Below are positions 42,908 to 53,202 of a stretch of DNA of 64,000 nucleotides, piece by piece. Under the pieces are notes generated by a model that had not been told where the DNA came from, did no database searches, and worked only from the letters and a program-made list of their open reading frames with translations. The position numbers and the translations under genes were made by a program. Source of the DNA: Citrobacter farmeri (GTDB lineage: Bacteria; Pseudomonadota; Gammaproteobacteria; Enterobacterales; Enterobacteriaceae); assembly GCF_019048065.1 (NCBI RefSeq), contig NZ_CP077291.1, positions 4,464,001 through 4,528,000 of the forward strand. The letters run 5' to 3'. Numbering within the stretch: position 1 is the first letter of the stretch; every line of letters begins with the position of its first letter.

Positions 42908-44017
42908 TTATTTGGCGGCGGTGGACGAGCCGTCCGCATGCCACTGGAAGACACCAAATTCAAATCCCTTCAGATCGCCTTTTTCATCCCATTTCAGCGG
43001 CCCAATCACGGTATCAGCACCGTTTGCTTTCAAATCTTTCACCAGATCCAACGGCGCTTTGCTGTCGGAACGATCCATTGCCGTTGCCAGTGACTGCACG
43101 GCGGCGTAGGTGATCCACACATATGGACCGGTCGGATCTTTTTTATCGGCTTTCAACGCATCAACAATCGCTTTGTTGGCCGGATCCTGGTCATAGCGTT
43201 TTGGCATGGTGACCAGCATGCCTTCAGCCGCTTCACCGGCAATATTAGACAGCGACGCATTGCCCACGCCTTCCGGTCCCATGAAGGTGGTTTTCAGCCC
43301 GACGGATCGCGCCTGGCGCAGCATCTGTCCCATTTCCGGGTAGTAGCCGCCGTAGTACACAAAGTCGATGTTCTCTTTTTTCAGGCGCGCGAGCAGCGCA
43401 GAAAAATCTTTCTCACCGGCGGTGATACCATCAAAGAAGACAATATTGGCGTTTGCCGCTTTCAGCGTGTCCTGAACGGAGCGCGCCAGCCCTTCACCGT
43501 ACTGCTGTTTGTCGTGAATGATGGCGATACGCTGCGGTTTCACCTGCTCAAGAATGTACTTAGCTGCGGTCGGTCCCTGAGCGGAGTCCAGCCCGGCGGT
43601 ACGCATGATGTGCGCGTAGCCGCGCTGCGTCAGTTCCGGGTTAGTCGCACCAGGCGAGATCATCAGAATGCCTTCGTCTTCGTAGATATCCGACGCTGGC
43701 TGAGTAGAAGAAGAGCAGAGGTGACCAATCACATACTGGATACCGTCGTTGACGATTTTGTTCGCCACTGCCACGGCCTGTTTGGGATCGCAGGCATCGT
43801 CATATTCCACGCCCACCAGTTTGTCGCCTTTGATGCCGCCTTTCGCATTAATGTCTTTAATGGCCTGACGTGCGCCGTTAAATTCCATATCGCCCCACTG
43901 GGCCACCGGACCTGACATCGCGCCGACAACGGCAACTTTAATCTCCTCAGCCATCGCCGCCTGCGACATCGCCAGTGCAATCACCCCTGCGATGATCGTT
44001 TTCGCATTCCGTTTCAT
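42908..44017 (-). CDS. livK: leucine-specific periplasmic binding protein
   Basis: The 369-residue precursor has a signal peptide of about 23 residues (cut after ...AAMA) and the mature start [19 protein letters not shown]. The two-lobed type I binding protein fold and the disulfide-forming cysteines (DDACDPKQ and GHLCSSS) are present. It delivers leucine to LivHMGF. GGGGA lies upstream of the ATG. It resembles LivJ over its whole length but is a separate gene 3.6 kb away. Confidence 0.95.
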   Translation of the reverse strand: MKRNAKTIIAGVIALAMSQAAMAEEIKVAVVGAMSGPVAQWGDMEFNGARQAIKDINAKGGIKGDKLVGVEYDDACDPKQAVAVANKIVNDGIQYVIGHLCSSSTQPASDIYEDEGILMISPGATNPELTQRGYAHIMRTAGLDSAQGPTAAKYILEQVKPQRIAIIHDKQQYGEGLARSVQDTLKAANANIVFFDGITAGEKDFSALLARLKKENIDFVYYGGYYPEMGQMLRQARSVGLKTTFMGPEGVGNASLSNIAGEAAEGMLVTMPKRYDQDPANKAIVDALKADKKDPTGPYVWITYAAVQSLATAMDRSDSKAPLDLVKDLKANGADTVIGPLKWDEKGDLKGFEFGVFQWHADGSSTAAK

Positions 44018-44436
44018 TTACTGAATCCCCATTCGTGATGTACTTATTTTGTATTTATATGGTTAAAAAGCAGACTGTGCTTTATTTGTACTACACTATT
44101 TTTACTAGTCTGATTAATGGTTTAGCACAGTATTTTCCGCAAATACAGATTAAAATCTCTATTTTTCAGTCTATTAAGAACAGATAATATTCTGCTTTTC
44201 ACCATAGATAAACAAAAAAAAGCACGATTGTCAGCATAAAATAACGGGACAATGAGCCGAATAAAACACTGCCTTCCAGGGTATTATTCTGCCTGTTTTT
44301 CATTCTCTGATGTTTCGAACTAAGGTTCTGACCGTCACAAAATTAATCACCTGCCAAATGATTTAAAAAAGAGAAAGCGTCCGGATGAATTATTTCGGTA
44401 CACTGCATTATCTTTTGTGATTTGGACATGCTGTCG
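44018..44436. promoter_or_regulatory. AT-rich divergent region between livK and panM
   Basis: This gap of about 420 bases is strongly AT-rich and contains several A/T runs, but no open reading frame with homology and no clear terminator hairpin. It must hold the livK promoter (minus strand) and the panM promoter (plus strand). In E. coli the livK promoter responds to leucine and Lrp; no specific site can be assigned by eye. Confidence 0.5.
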
Positions 44437-44820
44437 ATGAAGCTGACCATCATTCGTTTAGAACACTTTAGCGATCAGGACCTGATCGACCTGGGCAAAA
44501 TCTGGCCGGAGTATTCCGCCGCCTCTTTAAGCGTAGATGAAACACACCGGATCTACGCAGCGCGATTTAATGAGCGGTTGTTAGGTGCCGTAAGGGTCAC
44601 CCTGAGCGGCACTCAGGGCGCGCTGGATTCGCTGCGCATCCGTGATGTCACGCGGCGTCGGGGAGTGGGGAAATATCTGGTGGAAGAGGTGATCCAGGAT
44701 AATCCGGACGTCTCATCCTGGTGGATGGCGGATGTCGGCGTGGAAGACCGGGCCGTCATGGCGGCGTTTATGCAGGTACTGGGCTTTACGGCTCAGACGG
44801 ATGGCTGGGAAAAGCGCTAG
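44437..44820 (+). CDS. panM: PanD maturation factor PanM
   Basis: The ATG at 44437 gives MKLTIIRLE-type start and 127 residues, equal to E. coli PanM (YhhK); a GGA lies ten bases upstream. This GNAT-fold protein has the CoA-binding motif RRRGVGKYLVEE. It binds the PanD precursor and triggers its self-cleavage to active aspartate decarboxylase, tuned by CoA. It lies between the livK region and the inserted lemA pair. Confidence 0.93.
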   Translation: MKLTIIRLEHFSDQDLIDLGKIWPEYSAASLSVDETHRIYAARFNERLLGAVRVTLSGTQGALDSLRIRDVTRRRGVGKYLVEEVIQDNPDVSSWWMADVGVEDRAVMAAFMQVLGFTAQTDGWEKR

Positions 44821-45012
44821 CGACACGCGTCCTCATTTTCCCCCGCAAGAAAGCCCTTTGATGGGCTTTCTTCGTTTAAAGTGGATTCAGACAATCTCAT
44901 CAGGTTACGACTTACCCCTCCCTGATGGATGAGGTAAGATTCACCCTGTCTAACATTGCGCAGAGAGTAATCGAATTGACTCTCTCATCAACAACTGCCA
45001 TGGAATTAGCAT

Positions 45013-45555
45013 ATGGAAATGTACATCGGGCTGGCCGTCGTCGCCATCGTGATCCTCTGGGCTATCGTCACCTACAACCGCTTTATCTCGCTGCGTCGTT
45101 TTAAAGACGAAGCGTGGAGCGGCATTGCCGTGCAACTCAAGCGCCGTCACGATCTCGCTCCCAATCTGCTCAGCGTAGTCAAACGTTATGCCCAGCACGA
45201 AAAAGAGCTACTGGAAGAGATCGCCCGACAACGCAGTGTTCTGATCGGTAACCCTCAACAGATCGCAGAGAGTGAGCAACAGTATTCGGCAACGTTGAGC
45301 CGTATCTTCGCGCTGGCGGAAGCCTATCCTGAACTTAAAGCCAGCGAAAACTTCCTCTCTTTGCAGCAATCACTGAGTGAAATAGAAGAACAGCTTCAGA
45401 TGGCTCGACGCTATTTCAACGGCACGGTACGAGATTTTAATATCCTGGTCGAATCTTTCCCCAGCCTGCTGCTGGCCCGCCTGTTTAATTTCAGAACGGA
45501 AGCCTTCTTTGAACTGGACTCTCCTGAAGAAGCCCAGTTGCCACGGATGGAATAA
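45013..45555 (+). CDS. LemA-family membrane protein
   Basis: The 180-residue protein starts with one membrane segment (about 4-20) followed by the LemA hallmark NRFISLRRFKDEAWSGIAVQLKRRHDLAPNLL-type block with coiled-coil helices, ending with FNFRTEAFFELDSPEEA near the C-terminus. LemA proteins face the periplasm or cytoplasm from the inner membrane; their function is unknown but they are often paired with DUF2207 proteins or metalloproteases. The next gene starts four bases after the stop, so the two form an operon. Confidence 0.9.
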   Translation: MEMYIGLAVVAIVILWAIVTYNRFISLRRFKDEAWSGIAVQLKRRHDLAPNLLSVVKRYAQHEKELLEEIARQRSVLIGNPQQIAESEQQYSATLSRIFALAEAYPELKASENFLSLQQSLSEIEEQLQMARRYFNGTVRDFNILVESFPSLLLARLFNFRTEAFFELDSPEEAQLPRME

Positions 45556-45559
45556 CCGC

Positions 45560-47602
45560 ATGCCAACGTTTTCCGCCCGGATTTTGCGCGGTTTCAGCCT
45601 GTTGTGTCTGCTACTGACAGGCTTTGGTTCAGTCGCAAACGACGATTTTATCATTACCGATGCCTCGCAGATTCCTGCCAACGCGCGACGGATTCCCGCA
45701 TACGAACATATTCTCTCTTTCGATTCCCGGGCGAGTTTTAATCCGGATGGCAGCATGGAGATGCAGGAAAACATCAAAGTGCTCTCTCTGGGGAACGAAA
45801 TCAGGCGGGGAATTTTTCGCACACTGCCACTGACCTGGAACCGGCAGGACGGCAAAATTTTCAGCGTGGAGTATGCCATCAAATCAGTCTCGCGCGATGG
45901 GATAGCGGAATCTTACAGTCTCGATCGTGCAACCAAAACGCTGACGGTTCGGATTGGCAGCGCCGATCGGATCCTTAAACCCGGGATTTATCAGTATGAG
46001 ATCCGCTACCGGGTCAGTAACCATTTCAGCCGCTTTCCTGACTGGGATGAACTTTACTGGAATGTGACGGGCAACGACTGGAACTGGCCGATTCGTAGAG
46101 CCAGTTTTCATCTGGAACTGCCGGACGTCGCAGATCATTTGAACGCTGAAGGTAAAGATACCCGACTCCGTAGCATCGACGTTTACACCGGTCGCCCGGG
46201 GGCAAAAGAAAACAATGCGGTAATTCTGCCCGATGGCAGCATACAAACCTCGCATCCTCTCGCCACGGGCGAAGGGTTAACCGTTGTCTATACCTGGCCC
46301 CGGGCGGTTCTGGCAAATGCCGCTGCACCAGAAGCGGTCTTGCCATTCATTCATTTACTGGTGCCGACGCTTACAACCAGTGTTGTCTGGATCCCCCTGC
46401 TGCTGCTTATCGGCTACTACGGGCTTTGGTGGCGTAAAAACGTTATTGCGAAAGGATTAAAAATGCCGCCGGTCGTGCCGCAATTCTCGCTACCCGCAGC
46501 GATGTCGCCAGGCTATTTGCGTTTCATCACCCGGCGTAAGTATGACGATGTGGCATTTAGCAGCGACCTGTTGGGCCTGGTTGCCAAACGTGCCGTGACG
46601 TTGACGAAAAAGAAGACGACAGCCAAAAGTGTATGGCTCTCATCCCCCGTGGATGAACAGTGGCTGTCCCGTTCGCCAGACGAGAGAAATACGCAGTTAA
46701 ATGCCGCGGACAAACAGTTGTTGAGCACACTTTTCACCGGTAAACGTAAGAATATCAACCTCAGTACACCGCATCAGCAGATGATGATCAATGCCCGCAA
46801 ATGGCTGGAAAAGCGTTGCGAGGAGCAGAAGCCACAGTTATTCCAGCGCTGGGGGAAACCGTTCCGTCGTTGCATTTACATTGCCCTGCTTGTGCCGATC
46901 GTTTGCGGTGTCTGCTTTAATCCAGTCGCGGCGATCCTCACTATCCCGAGCCTGCTGTTTACGACGGTGGGCATCTCACTGGTACTCTTTTTCCTGAACT
47001 TTTTACGCCACCCGATAGAAACAATGCGCCGTTGGGGACCGGTTCCCATTCTAATGACGCTCGTATTTGGCCCCTTAGCCCTCACGGCTGGAAGTGTATT
47101 CCTGTTGAGCATGGTCCCCATCACCCAACTTCCAGCCGGATACATTGGCGCATTGCTGACCGCCATTGTGCTGTGCGCGATCGTTGGCTGGAAAACGCCT
47201 CGTTATACGCAGAATGGGCTGGACGATTTAGCCATCGCCAAAGGACTAAAGCTCTATATCAAAACGGCTGAAGAGCCACGCTATCAGGCGCTTTATCCGC
47301 CCAATCAGCGGGTTGCGCACTTTGAAAGCCTGTTGCCCGTTGCGCTGGCGCTCGGTGTAGGGAAAACGTGGGCAAATACTTTTGCCCGGTATTTAGAGAG
47401 TACGGGCGCGATGTCAGAGGTTTTTGAAAAGGCAGACTGGGAGAATGTGAATCACTTTTGTCGGGGCTGTCATTCTGCGGCCAGCGCGAAACCCGATCGT
47501 AGCTCCACAAGCTCTTCAGGTTCTGGCTACAGTGGTTCCGGTTCCTCTGGCAGAGGATCGTCAGGCGGGGGATCCGGCGGGGGTGGCGGCGGCGGCTGGT
47601 AA
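45560..47602 (+). CDS. DUF2207 (YciQ-like) membrane protein with Ser/Gly tail
   Basis: The ATG at 45560 lies four bases after lemA and gives 680 residues. A signal peptide (about 1-26) is followed by the extracytoplasmic DUF2207 domain with YWNVTGNDWNWPI near residue 170. Membrane segments lie near 265-290, 437-480 and 497-544, with a cytoplasmic domain between. The last 35 residues are nearly only serine and glycine, ending GGGGGGGW, like the tail of E. coli YciQ. Function is unknown; association with LemA is inferred from operon structure. Confidence 0.9.
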   Translation: MPTFSARILRGFSLLCLLLTGFGSVANDDFIITDASQIPANARRIPAYEHILSFDSRASFNPDGSMEMQENIKVLSLGNEIRRGIFRTLPLTWNRQDGKIFSVEYAIKSVSRDGIAESYSLDRATKTLTVRIGSADRILKPGIYQYEIRYRVSNHFSRFPDWDELYWNVTGNDWNWPIRRASFHLELPDVADHLNAEGKDTRLRSIDVYTGRPGAKENNAVILPDGSIQTSHPLATGEGLTVVYTWPRAVLANAAAPEAVLPFIHLLVPTLTTSVVWIPLLLLIGYYGLWWRKNVIAKGLKMPPVVPQFSLPAAMSPGYLRFITRRKYDDVAFSSDLLGLVAKRAVTLTKKKTTAKSVWLSSPVDEQWLSRSPDERNTQLNAADKQLLSTLFTGKRKNINLSTPHQQMMINARKWLEKRCEEQKPQLFQRWGKPFRRCIYIALLVPIVCGVCFNPVAAILTIPSLLFTTVGISLVLFFLNFLRHPIETMRRWGPVPILMTLVFGPLALTAGSVFLLSMVPITQLPAGYIGALLTAIVLCAIVGWKTPRYTQNGLDDLAIAKGLKLYIKTAEEPRYQALYPPNQRVAHFESLLPVALALGVGKTWANTFARYLESTGAMSEVFEKADWENVNHFCRGCHSAASAKPDRSSTSSSGSGYSGSGSSGRGSSGGGSGGGGGGGW

Positions 47603-47607
47603 GAAAA

Positions 47608-47630
47608 GGCCGGATAATCGTTATCCGGCC
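47608..47630. terminator. shared terminator between DUF2207 gene and livJ
   Basis: A perfect 10-base stem (47608-47617 with 47621-47630) with a 3-base loop lies 5 bases after the plus-strand stop. On the minus strand it is followed by TTTTCTT, so it is a good terminator for livJ. Confidence 0.85.
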
Positions 47631-47664
47631 AACAAACCTGCGCCGCAAAGGTGCAGGGAAAAAA

Positions 47665-48765
47665 TTACTTCGCGTCGGTCGCTGTACCGTTGGCATGCCA
47701 GTCGAAGACGCCGAATTCAAAGCCCTTCAGATCGCCCTTCTCATCCCACGACAGCGGCCCCATCACCGTTTCCACAGAGTTCGCTTTCAGCCAGGTGGCG
47801 ATTTCAGCCGGATCGGCTGACTGGTTCAGGCCCGCCTGCAAAGATTGCAGCGCGGCGTAGGTGGTCCACACGAACGCACCGCTCGGATCCTGTTTCTTCG
47901 CCTTGATCGCATCGACGACAGGTTTGTTCGCTGGCACCTGGTCGTAGTTCTTCGGTTTAGTCACCAGCAGACCTTCAGCCGATTCACCGGCGATGTTAGA
48001 CAGGGAAACGTTAGCAACCCCTTCCGGACCCATGAACTGCGTTTTCAGGCCAGCAGCACGAGCCTGACGCAGGATCTGGCCCATTTCCGGGTGATAACCG
48101 CCGTAGTAGACGAAGTCGATATTCTCTTTCTTCAGACGCGCCACCAGCGTGGAGAAATCTTTCTCCCCGGCGGTGATACCGTCAAAGAACACCACGTTGG
48201 CGTTGCCCTTTTTCAGACCATCCTGCACGGCACGTGCCAGACCTTCACCGTACTGCTGTTTGTCGTGAACGATCGCGATGCGCTGCGGCTTCACTTTTTC
48301 CAGAATGTATTTCGCGGCGGTGGGGCCCTGGTCTGAGTCCAGGCCCGTGGTGCGCAGTACCAGTTTATAGCCACGCGCGGTCAGTTCCGGTGCCGTTGCC
48401 GCCGGGGTGATCATCAGAATACCTTCGTCTTCATAGATATCAGACGCAGGTTGAGTGGAAGAGGAGCACAAGTGGCCGATAACGTATTTGATGCCGTCAT
48501 TGATCACTTTGTTTGCTACTGCGACCGCTTGTTTCGGGTCACAGGCATCATCATATTTCACGATCTGCAGTTTTTCGCCTTTGATTCCACCTTTGGCATT
48601 AATGTCTGCAACCGCTTGTTCCGCGCCAGTAAACTCCTGGTCACCGTACTGGGCTACCGGACCGGACATCGCACCCACAACAGCGACTTTAATATCGGCC
48701 TGAGCCATTGTGCTGAATGCCAACGCGATACATCCTGCCAGTAACGCTTTACCCTTCATATTCAT
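47665..48765 (-). CDS. livJ: Leu/Ile/Val periplasmic binding protein
   Basis: The ATG at 48765, behind GGAAGG, gives [11 protein letters not shown] and 366 residues (E. coli 367). A signal peptide ends near ...TMAQA and the mature chain starts [18 protein letters not shown]. Cysteines in DDACDPKQ and GHLCSSS form the disulfide. It feeds all three branched-chain amino acids into LivHMGF. It is transcribed alone. The Y-G-D-Q-E-F segment separates it from LivK, which has W-G-D-M-E-F. Confidence 0.96.
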   Translation of the reverse strand: MNMKGKALLAGCIALAFSTMAQADIKVAVVGAMSGPVAQYGDQEFTGAEQAVADINAKGGIKGEKLQIVKYDDACDPKQAVAVANKVINDGIKYVIGHLCSSSTQPASDIYEDEGILMITPAATAPELTARGYKLVLRTTGLDSDQGPTAAKYILEKVKPQRIAIVHDKQQYGEGLARAVQDGLKKGNANVVFFDGITAGEKDFSTLVARLKKENIDFVYYGGYHPEMGQILRQARAAGLKTQFMGPEGVANVSLSNIAGESAEGLLVTKPKNYDQVPANKPVVDAIKAKKQDPSGAFVWTTYAALQSLQAGLNQSADPAEIATWLKANSVETVMGPLSWDEKGDLKGFEFGVFDWHANGTATDAK

Positions 48766-48973
48766 CCTGACCTTCCCCATTCTTATGGTTATTACGACTA
48801 TTGTGATGTTGTTGTGTAGCGCTTTATTTCATTTATAGGTGTGCCACTCGCGCATTTTCAGCACACTCTGCTAAAACATACCCCATTTTTATAGTTTTGG
48901 AATAGCTAATTTCATATTCAAATAATAAGTGAACGACATAACGTCGTGCCGCCCGGTGACGGACGGCACAGGT

Positions 48974-50239
48974 TTATCGTGTCAGCGAGTGGGTGATAAT
49001 GCCGAGCGCCTGACGAAATTGCGCCTCAGGGATGGTAAGCGGATAGAGAAAACGTATGACGTTGCCATACACGCCGCAACTCAACAACAGAAGCCCTTCC
49101 TGCAAGGCGCGATCCTGCACCTGGCGAGTGAATTCCGGGGAGGGCTTCCCGGTGTGTGGATCGTTAAATTCCACCGCCACCATCGACCCCTGAGCACGGA
49201 TATCGGCAATAAACGGACAGTCCGCTTTCGCCTGATTCAACGCGTCGACCAAGGCCGCGCCTAATGCGGCAGCGCGGGCGCAGAGCTGTTCTTCATCAAT
49301 GACATCCAGCACCGCGTGTGCCGCCGCAACGGCCAGGGGATTCCCGGCATACGTCCCTCCCAGGCCACCAGGCGCAGGCGCATCCATCACCCCGGCACGG
49401 CCAGCCACCGCAGAAAGCGGCATACCGCCCGCCAGACTTTTCGCCATTGTGATCAGATCGGGCTGTACGCCATGATGCTCCATAGCAAACAGCTTGCCGG
49501 TACGGGCAAAGCCGGTCTGTACCTCATCGGCGATCAACAAAATACCGTGGGTATCGCACAACGCCCGCAGGGCCTGCATGAAATCCGTTGGCGCAATATT
49601 GAATCCCCCTTCGCCCTGAACCGGTTCAAGGATGATGGCGGCGACCTGCTCCGGTGCGATATCCGCTTTGAAAATGCGCTCCAGACTTTGCAGCGCATCG
49701 GCGGTACTCACGCCGTGTAACGCATTAGGGTACTGAGCGTGATAAACCGAACCAGGAAACGGTCCAAAACCCATTTTGTAGGGCGCAACCTTACCGGTCA
49801 GCGCCATCGTCATGAAAGTCCGACCATGAAATGCGCCGCCGAAGGTAATGAGTCCCGGTCGGTTGGTATACGCGCGGGCAATCTTCACCGCATTTTCCAC
49901 CGCTTCTGCACCGGTGGAGAAGAACGCCGTTTTCACTGGCCCCTGAATGGGGACCCGTTTATTGATGCGTTCCGCAAGCCGGACATAGCTTTCGTAAGGA
50001 ACAATCTGGTAAGCGGTATGGGTAAAGGACTGGAGCTGTTTTTCGATAGCCGCGATCACGTTGGGGTGCCGATGCCCGGTATTCAGCACCGCAATACCGG
50101 CGGCAAAATCGATCACCTCACGGCCCTCCACATCCCACAACGTTGCGTTTTCCGCTCTCTCGGCGTAAAAGCCACACATCACGCCGATCCCGCGCGGCGT
50201 CGCCTGCAAACGCCGTTCATTCAGTTCGTTATTTTTCAT
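48974..50239 (-). CDS. 4-aminobutyrate-type class III aminotransferase (PuuE/GabT-like)
   Basis: AGGGG lies six bases before the ATG at 50239, which is preferred over one two codons earlier. The protein has about 420 residues and is very similar to E. coli PuuE: ATPRGIGVM at the N-terminus, GAEAVENAVKIARA for phosphate binding, ADEVQTGFARTG with the ring-binding aspartate, and the pyridoxal lysine in TMAKSLAGGMP. It should move the amino group of GABA, or a similar omega-amino acid, to 2-oxoglutarate. It stands alone between livJ and rpoH, where E. coli has no gene. Confidence 0.9.
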   Translation of the reverse strand: MKNNELNERRLQATPRGIGVMCGFYAERAENATLWDVEGREVIDFAAGIAVLNTGHRHPNVIAAIEKQLQSFTHTAYQIVPYESYVRLAERINKRVPIQGPVKTAFFSTGAEAVENAVKIARAYTNRPGLITFGGAFHGRTFMTMALTGKVAPYKMGFGPFPGSVYHAQYPNALHGVSTADALQSLERIFKADIAPEQVAAIILEPVQGEGGFNIAPTDFMQALRALCDTHGILLIADEVQTGFARTGKLFAMEHHGVQPDLITMAKSLAGGMPLSAVAGRAGVMDAPAPGGLGGTYAGNPLAVAAAHAVLDVIDEEQLCARAAALGAALVDALNQAKADCPFIADIRAQGSMVAVEFNDPHTGKPSPEFTRQVQDRALQEGLLLLSCGVYGNVIRFLYPLTIPEAQFRQALGIITHSLTR

Positions 50240-50320
50240 TTTCATCCCCTAAGATGCGCACAACCCATCGGTAAGTGTTTGCCAGGGGGGAGAAATTCGC
50301 CAGAGCAGGCGCTAAAAAAA

Positions 50321-50351
50321 CAAAAACCCCCGAATTTGCATTCGAGGGTTT
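50321..50351 (-). terminator. rpoH intrinsic terminator
   Basis: An 11-base stem with one mismatch (50324-50334 with 50341-50351) is followed on the minus strand by TTTTTGTTTTTTT. It starts 20 bases after the rpoH stop and separates it from the aminotransferase gene. Confidence 0.9.
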
Positions 50352-50370
50352 ATCGGGGACTTCGCAGGAG

Positions 50371-51225
50371 TTACGCTTCGATAGCGGCGCGAAGTTTTTT
50401 CATGGCGTTCTTTTCAAGTTGACGCACACGTTCTGCGGAAACGCCGTAGCGATCGGCCAGTTCCTGCAACGTGGACTTGTTATCTTCGTCCAGCCAGCGG
50501 GCGCGGATAATATCCTGGCTACGCTCGTCGAGACCTTCCATCGCGTGGGTCAATTTGTTGGCGGCCTGATCTTCCCAGTTATCCTCTTCAATACCGTCGG
50601 CAAAGTTAGAGGTTTTATCCTGCAGATACAGCACCGGTGCCATCGGCTGGCTGTCGGACTCGTCGTCCGTGGACATATCAAAGGTCATGTCCTGCGCCGC
50701 CATACGAGATTCCATCTCGCGGACGTCTTTACTGGAAACACCCAGCTCACGCGCAACCATTTCCACTTCATCCTGGTTAAACCAGCCCAGACGCTGCTTG
50801 GTTTTACGCAGGTTGAAGAACAGCTTACGCTGTGCTTTAGTGGTCGCCACTTTCACGATACGCCAGTTACGCAGAACGTATTCGTGGATCTCAGCTTTGA
50901 TCCAGTGCACGGCGAAGGAAACCAGGCGCACACCCACTTCCGGGTTAAAACGGCGCACGGCTTTCATCAGGCCGATATTACCTTCCTGAATCAGATCCGC
51001 CTGCGGCAGGCCATAGCCCGCATAGTTACGAGCAACATGAACAACAAAGCGCAGGTGAGACAGGATCAGCGTCTTAGCTGCTTCCAGATCGCCCTGGTAA
51101 TGCAGCTTTTCAGCCAGTGCCCGTTCCTCGTCAGCCGACAACATCGGCCACGCGTTCGCAGCCCGGATGTAAGACTCCAGGTTACCAACAGGGGCTAAAG
51201 CTAAATTTTGCATTTCTTTGGTCAT
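50371..51225 (-). CDS. rpoH: heat-shock sigma factor RpoH (sigma-32)
   Basis: At 284 residues it equals E. coli RpoH. It has the region 2 motif [16 protein letters not shown], the RpoH box QRKLFFNLR, and the C-terminal -35-binding helix-turn-helix [19 protein letters not shown]. It directs RNA polymerase to heat-shock promoters; stability is set by DnaK/DnaJ and FtsH. In E. coli its mRNA start region folds as a thermosensor. Its upstream region carries a sigma-E promoter and DnaA boxes. Confidence 0.98.
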   Translation of the reverse strand: MTKEMQNLALAPVGNLESYIRAANAWPMLSADEERALAEKLHYQGDLEAAKTLILSHLRFVVHVARNYAGYGLPQADLIQEGNIGLMKAVRRFNPEVGVRLVSFAVHWIKAEIHEYVLRNWRIVKVATTKAQRKLFFNLRKTKQRLGWFNQDEVEMVARELGVSSKDVREMESRMAAQDMTFDMSTDDESDSQPMAPVLYLQDKTSNFADGIEEDNWEDQAANKLTHAMEGLDERSQDIIRARWLDEDNKSTLQELADRYGVSAERVRQLEKNAMKKLRAAIEA

Positions 51226-51327
51226 TCAAATCCTCTCAAGTTTTATCGTCTGGCACAACACAGCGATAGACGTCAGCAACAACCGTGCCAGCGTTAATGA
51301 GCAACGAGATTAGCATTCACTCTTTTA

Positions 51328-51373
51328 TCAGACCGTGATTTTATCCACAAGTTCAATGCAACGTTGTGTATAA
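51328..51373 (-). promoter_or_regulatory. rpoH sigma-E promoter and two DnaA boxes
   Basis: On the minus strand GAACTT (51354-51349) and TCTGA (51332-51328) are separated by 16 bases, the sigma-E promoter pattern known as P3 in E. coli rpoH. A perfect DnaA box TTATCCACA (51341-51349) lies within it, and a second, TTATACACA on the minus strand, at 51373-51365. This supports rpoH induction at very high temperature and control by DnaA. Confidence 0.85.
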
Positions 51374-51480
51374 ATTACGCACAAATTGTGACATGAAGAT
51401 GAAAAGCGGGGAAGAGACAACAGGAACTCTTTCCCTGCGAACGGAAACCCATTGCAGGGAAAGATTATACCACGGTTTTA

Positions 51481-52539
51481 TTAATCGGGAGTAAAGTGAC
51501 GTAAATGTTGAACCGTCGCAAGCCACGCTGCGACCCAACCGATCATCGAGCAAACCAGCAGCAGCAACAGGCACTCATCAAATGATAAGCCATTGAGATC
51601 AAACTTAGTTCCGAAAACCTGCGCCACTTCAGTGACCGCCGACGACAGTCGTAACACCAAAATTTCTGACAAAATCAGTGAAAGAAATGCACCAGAAAAA
51701 CCGAGCAATGCACCGCCGTACAGGAACGGACGCAGGATAAATCCATCCGTTGCACCAATCAGTTTTTGCACGTTAATGGTATCACGACGGGCAAAAATGC
51801 TCAGCCGCACGCTGTTACCAATGACGAGGAAGACGGCGGCAACCATCAGTACGCCAATCATTGCCGACACACGCCCAACCAGCCCGGTCAGCGCCGCCAG
51901 ACGGGCAAACCAGCTGTCGTCCATCCGCACTTCATCAATCCCGTTGATGCGGGAGACCCGGTCCCGCAGCGTGTTCAGCGAATCGGTGCTCTGGAAGTCG
52001 AGTTTCGGGATCACCACCGCCACCGCGGGCAATGGGTTCTCTTCCAGCATATCCAGCGCGCCGCCGAAACCGGACCAGTTACGAAATTCACCGAGGGCAT
52101 CTTCACGGGAAAGATAGTTCACCTTTTCCACGCCCTGCTCGGCCTGCAGTTGGGCAACAACGCCAGCCGCCGCATCATCATCCAGCGTTTTTTGCAGATA
52201 TACGGTTATCTGCGGGGACGGGTAATACTGCGTCGCTGCCTGGTTAACGTTTTTGTAGACCATGTAGCAGACGCTCGGCAGGGTCAGGGAGATGGCAATC
52301 ACCATCACCGTCAAAAACGTCGCCAGCGGTTTGCTTTTTAGATCCTGTAGTGCGCCCTGGAACGCATAGCGCACCTGCTCGTTAAAAACGTTGGTTTTAC
52401 GCGAGTTCGGCTTTGGTGACGGTTTCGACCGCTTCGGCGCATTACGACCACCGTCCCCGGAGGAGCCACCGGAACGACGAAAACGGTCCAGTCGTCCACC
52501 GAACTGTTTGATTTGGTTGATAGCGTCGCGCTTATTCAC
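51481..52539 (-). CDS. ftsX: cell division protein FtsX
   Basis: The start is the GTG at 52539, with GGAGG eight bases upstream; it gives the conserved NKRDAI start and 352 residues as in E. coli. The gene overlaps the end of ftsE by eight bases. Four membrane segments and a periplasmic domain (about 95-220) are visible. With FtsE it forms an ABC-type complex at the division septum that activates murein hydrolases through EnvC. Confidence 0.96.
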   Translation of the reverse strand: MNKRDAINQIKQFGGRLDRFRRSGGSSGDGGRNAPKRSKPSPKPNSRKTNVFNEQVRYAFQGALQDLKSKPLATFLTVMVIAISLTLPSVCYMVYKNVNQAATQYYPSPQITVYLQKTLDDDAAAGVVAQLQAEQGVEKVNYLSREDALGEFRNWSGFGGALDMLEENPLPAVAVVIPKLDFQSTDSLNTLRDRVSRINGIDEVRMDDSWFARLAALTGLVGRVSAMIGVLMVAAVFLVIGNSVRLSIFARRDTINVQKLIGATDGFILRPFLYGGALLGFSGAFLSLILSEILVLRLSSAVTEVAQVFGTKFDLNGLSFDECLLLLLVCSMIGWVAAWLATVQHLRHFTPD

Positions 52540-53200
52540 GAACTTCGCCTCCATGCAAATGACCATCGCTCAGGGTGAGCATGCGGTACGAACGACGAGA
52601 AATAAGCCCGATGTCGTGCGTTGCCATCAGCACCGTCACCCCAACGCGGTTAAACTCTTCAAACAGACGCAGGATCCCTTCTGACAGCGCGTCGTCCAGG
52701 TTACCGGTCGGTTCATCCGCCAGCAGTACCGCCGGCTTGTTCACGACCGCACGGGCGATACCAACACGCTGCTGTTCACCACCGGAGAGTTGAATCGGGA
52801 AGTTCTTCGCTTTGTCCAGCAGTCCAACCTTATCCAGCGCGGCCGACACGCGACGACGAATATCATCCCCGCTGGCACCGGCGATAATCAGTGGGATCGC
52901 CACGTTATCGAATACCGTTCTGTCCATCAACAGGTGGTGATCCTGGAAAATCATGCCGATCTGACGACGCAAAAACGGTACTTCACGGTTTTTCAGACGC
53001 GTGATGTCATGCCCACTGAAGAGGATTTTCCCGGCGCTGGGCCGCTCAATCCCACAGATAAGCTTCAGCAGGGTACTTTTCCCTGCGCCAGAATGGCCGG
53101 TCAGAAACGCCATCTCGCCTGGCTGCATATGGAATGTCACCCCCTGCAGCGCTTGTCTCCCACCGAGATAGGCCTTGCTGACATGTTCAAAGCGAATCAT
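52532..53200 (-). CDS. ftsE: cell division ATP-binding protein FtsE
   Basis: The 222-residue ATPase has Walker [10 protein letters not shown], signature [14 protein letters not shown] and Walker [13 protein letters not shown]. It partners FtsX at the septum. It starts two bases after ftsY and ends overlapping ftsX, forming the compact ftsYEX operon. Confidence 0.98.
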   Translation of the reverse strand: MIRFEHVSKAYLGGRQALQGVTFHMQPGEMAFLTGHSGAGKSTLLKLICGIERPSAGKILFSGHDITRLKNREVPFLRRQIGMIFQDHHLLMDRTVFDNVAIPLIIAGASGDDIRRRVSAALDKVGLLDKAKNFPIQLSGGEQQRVGIARAVVNKPAVLLADEPTGNLDDALSEGILRLFEEFNRVGVTVLMATHDIGLISRRSYRMLTLSDGHLHGGEVRE

Positions 53201-53202
53201 TG

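Noticed and set aside
42908..48765. livK and livJ as a recent tandem duplication split by an insertion
   Set aside because: The two are paralogues, but they are also separate genes on either side of panM in E. coli, so the duplication is old; only the LemA/DUF2207 pair is new.
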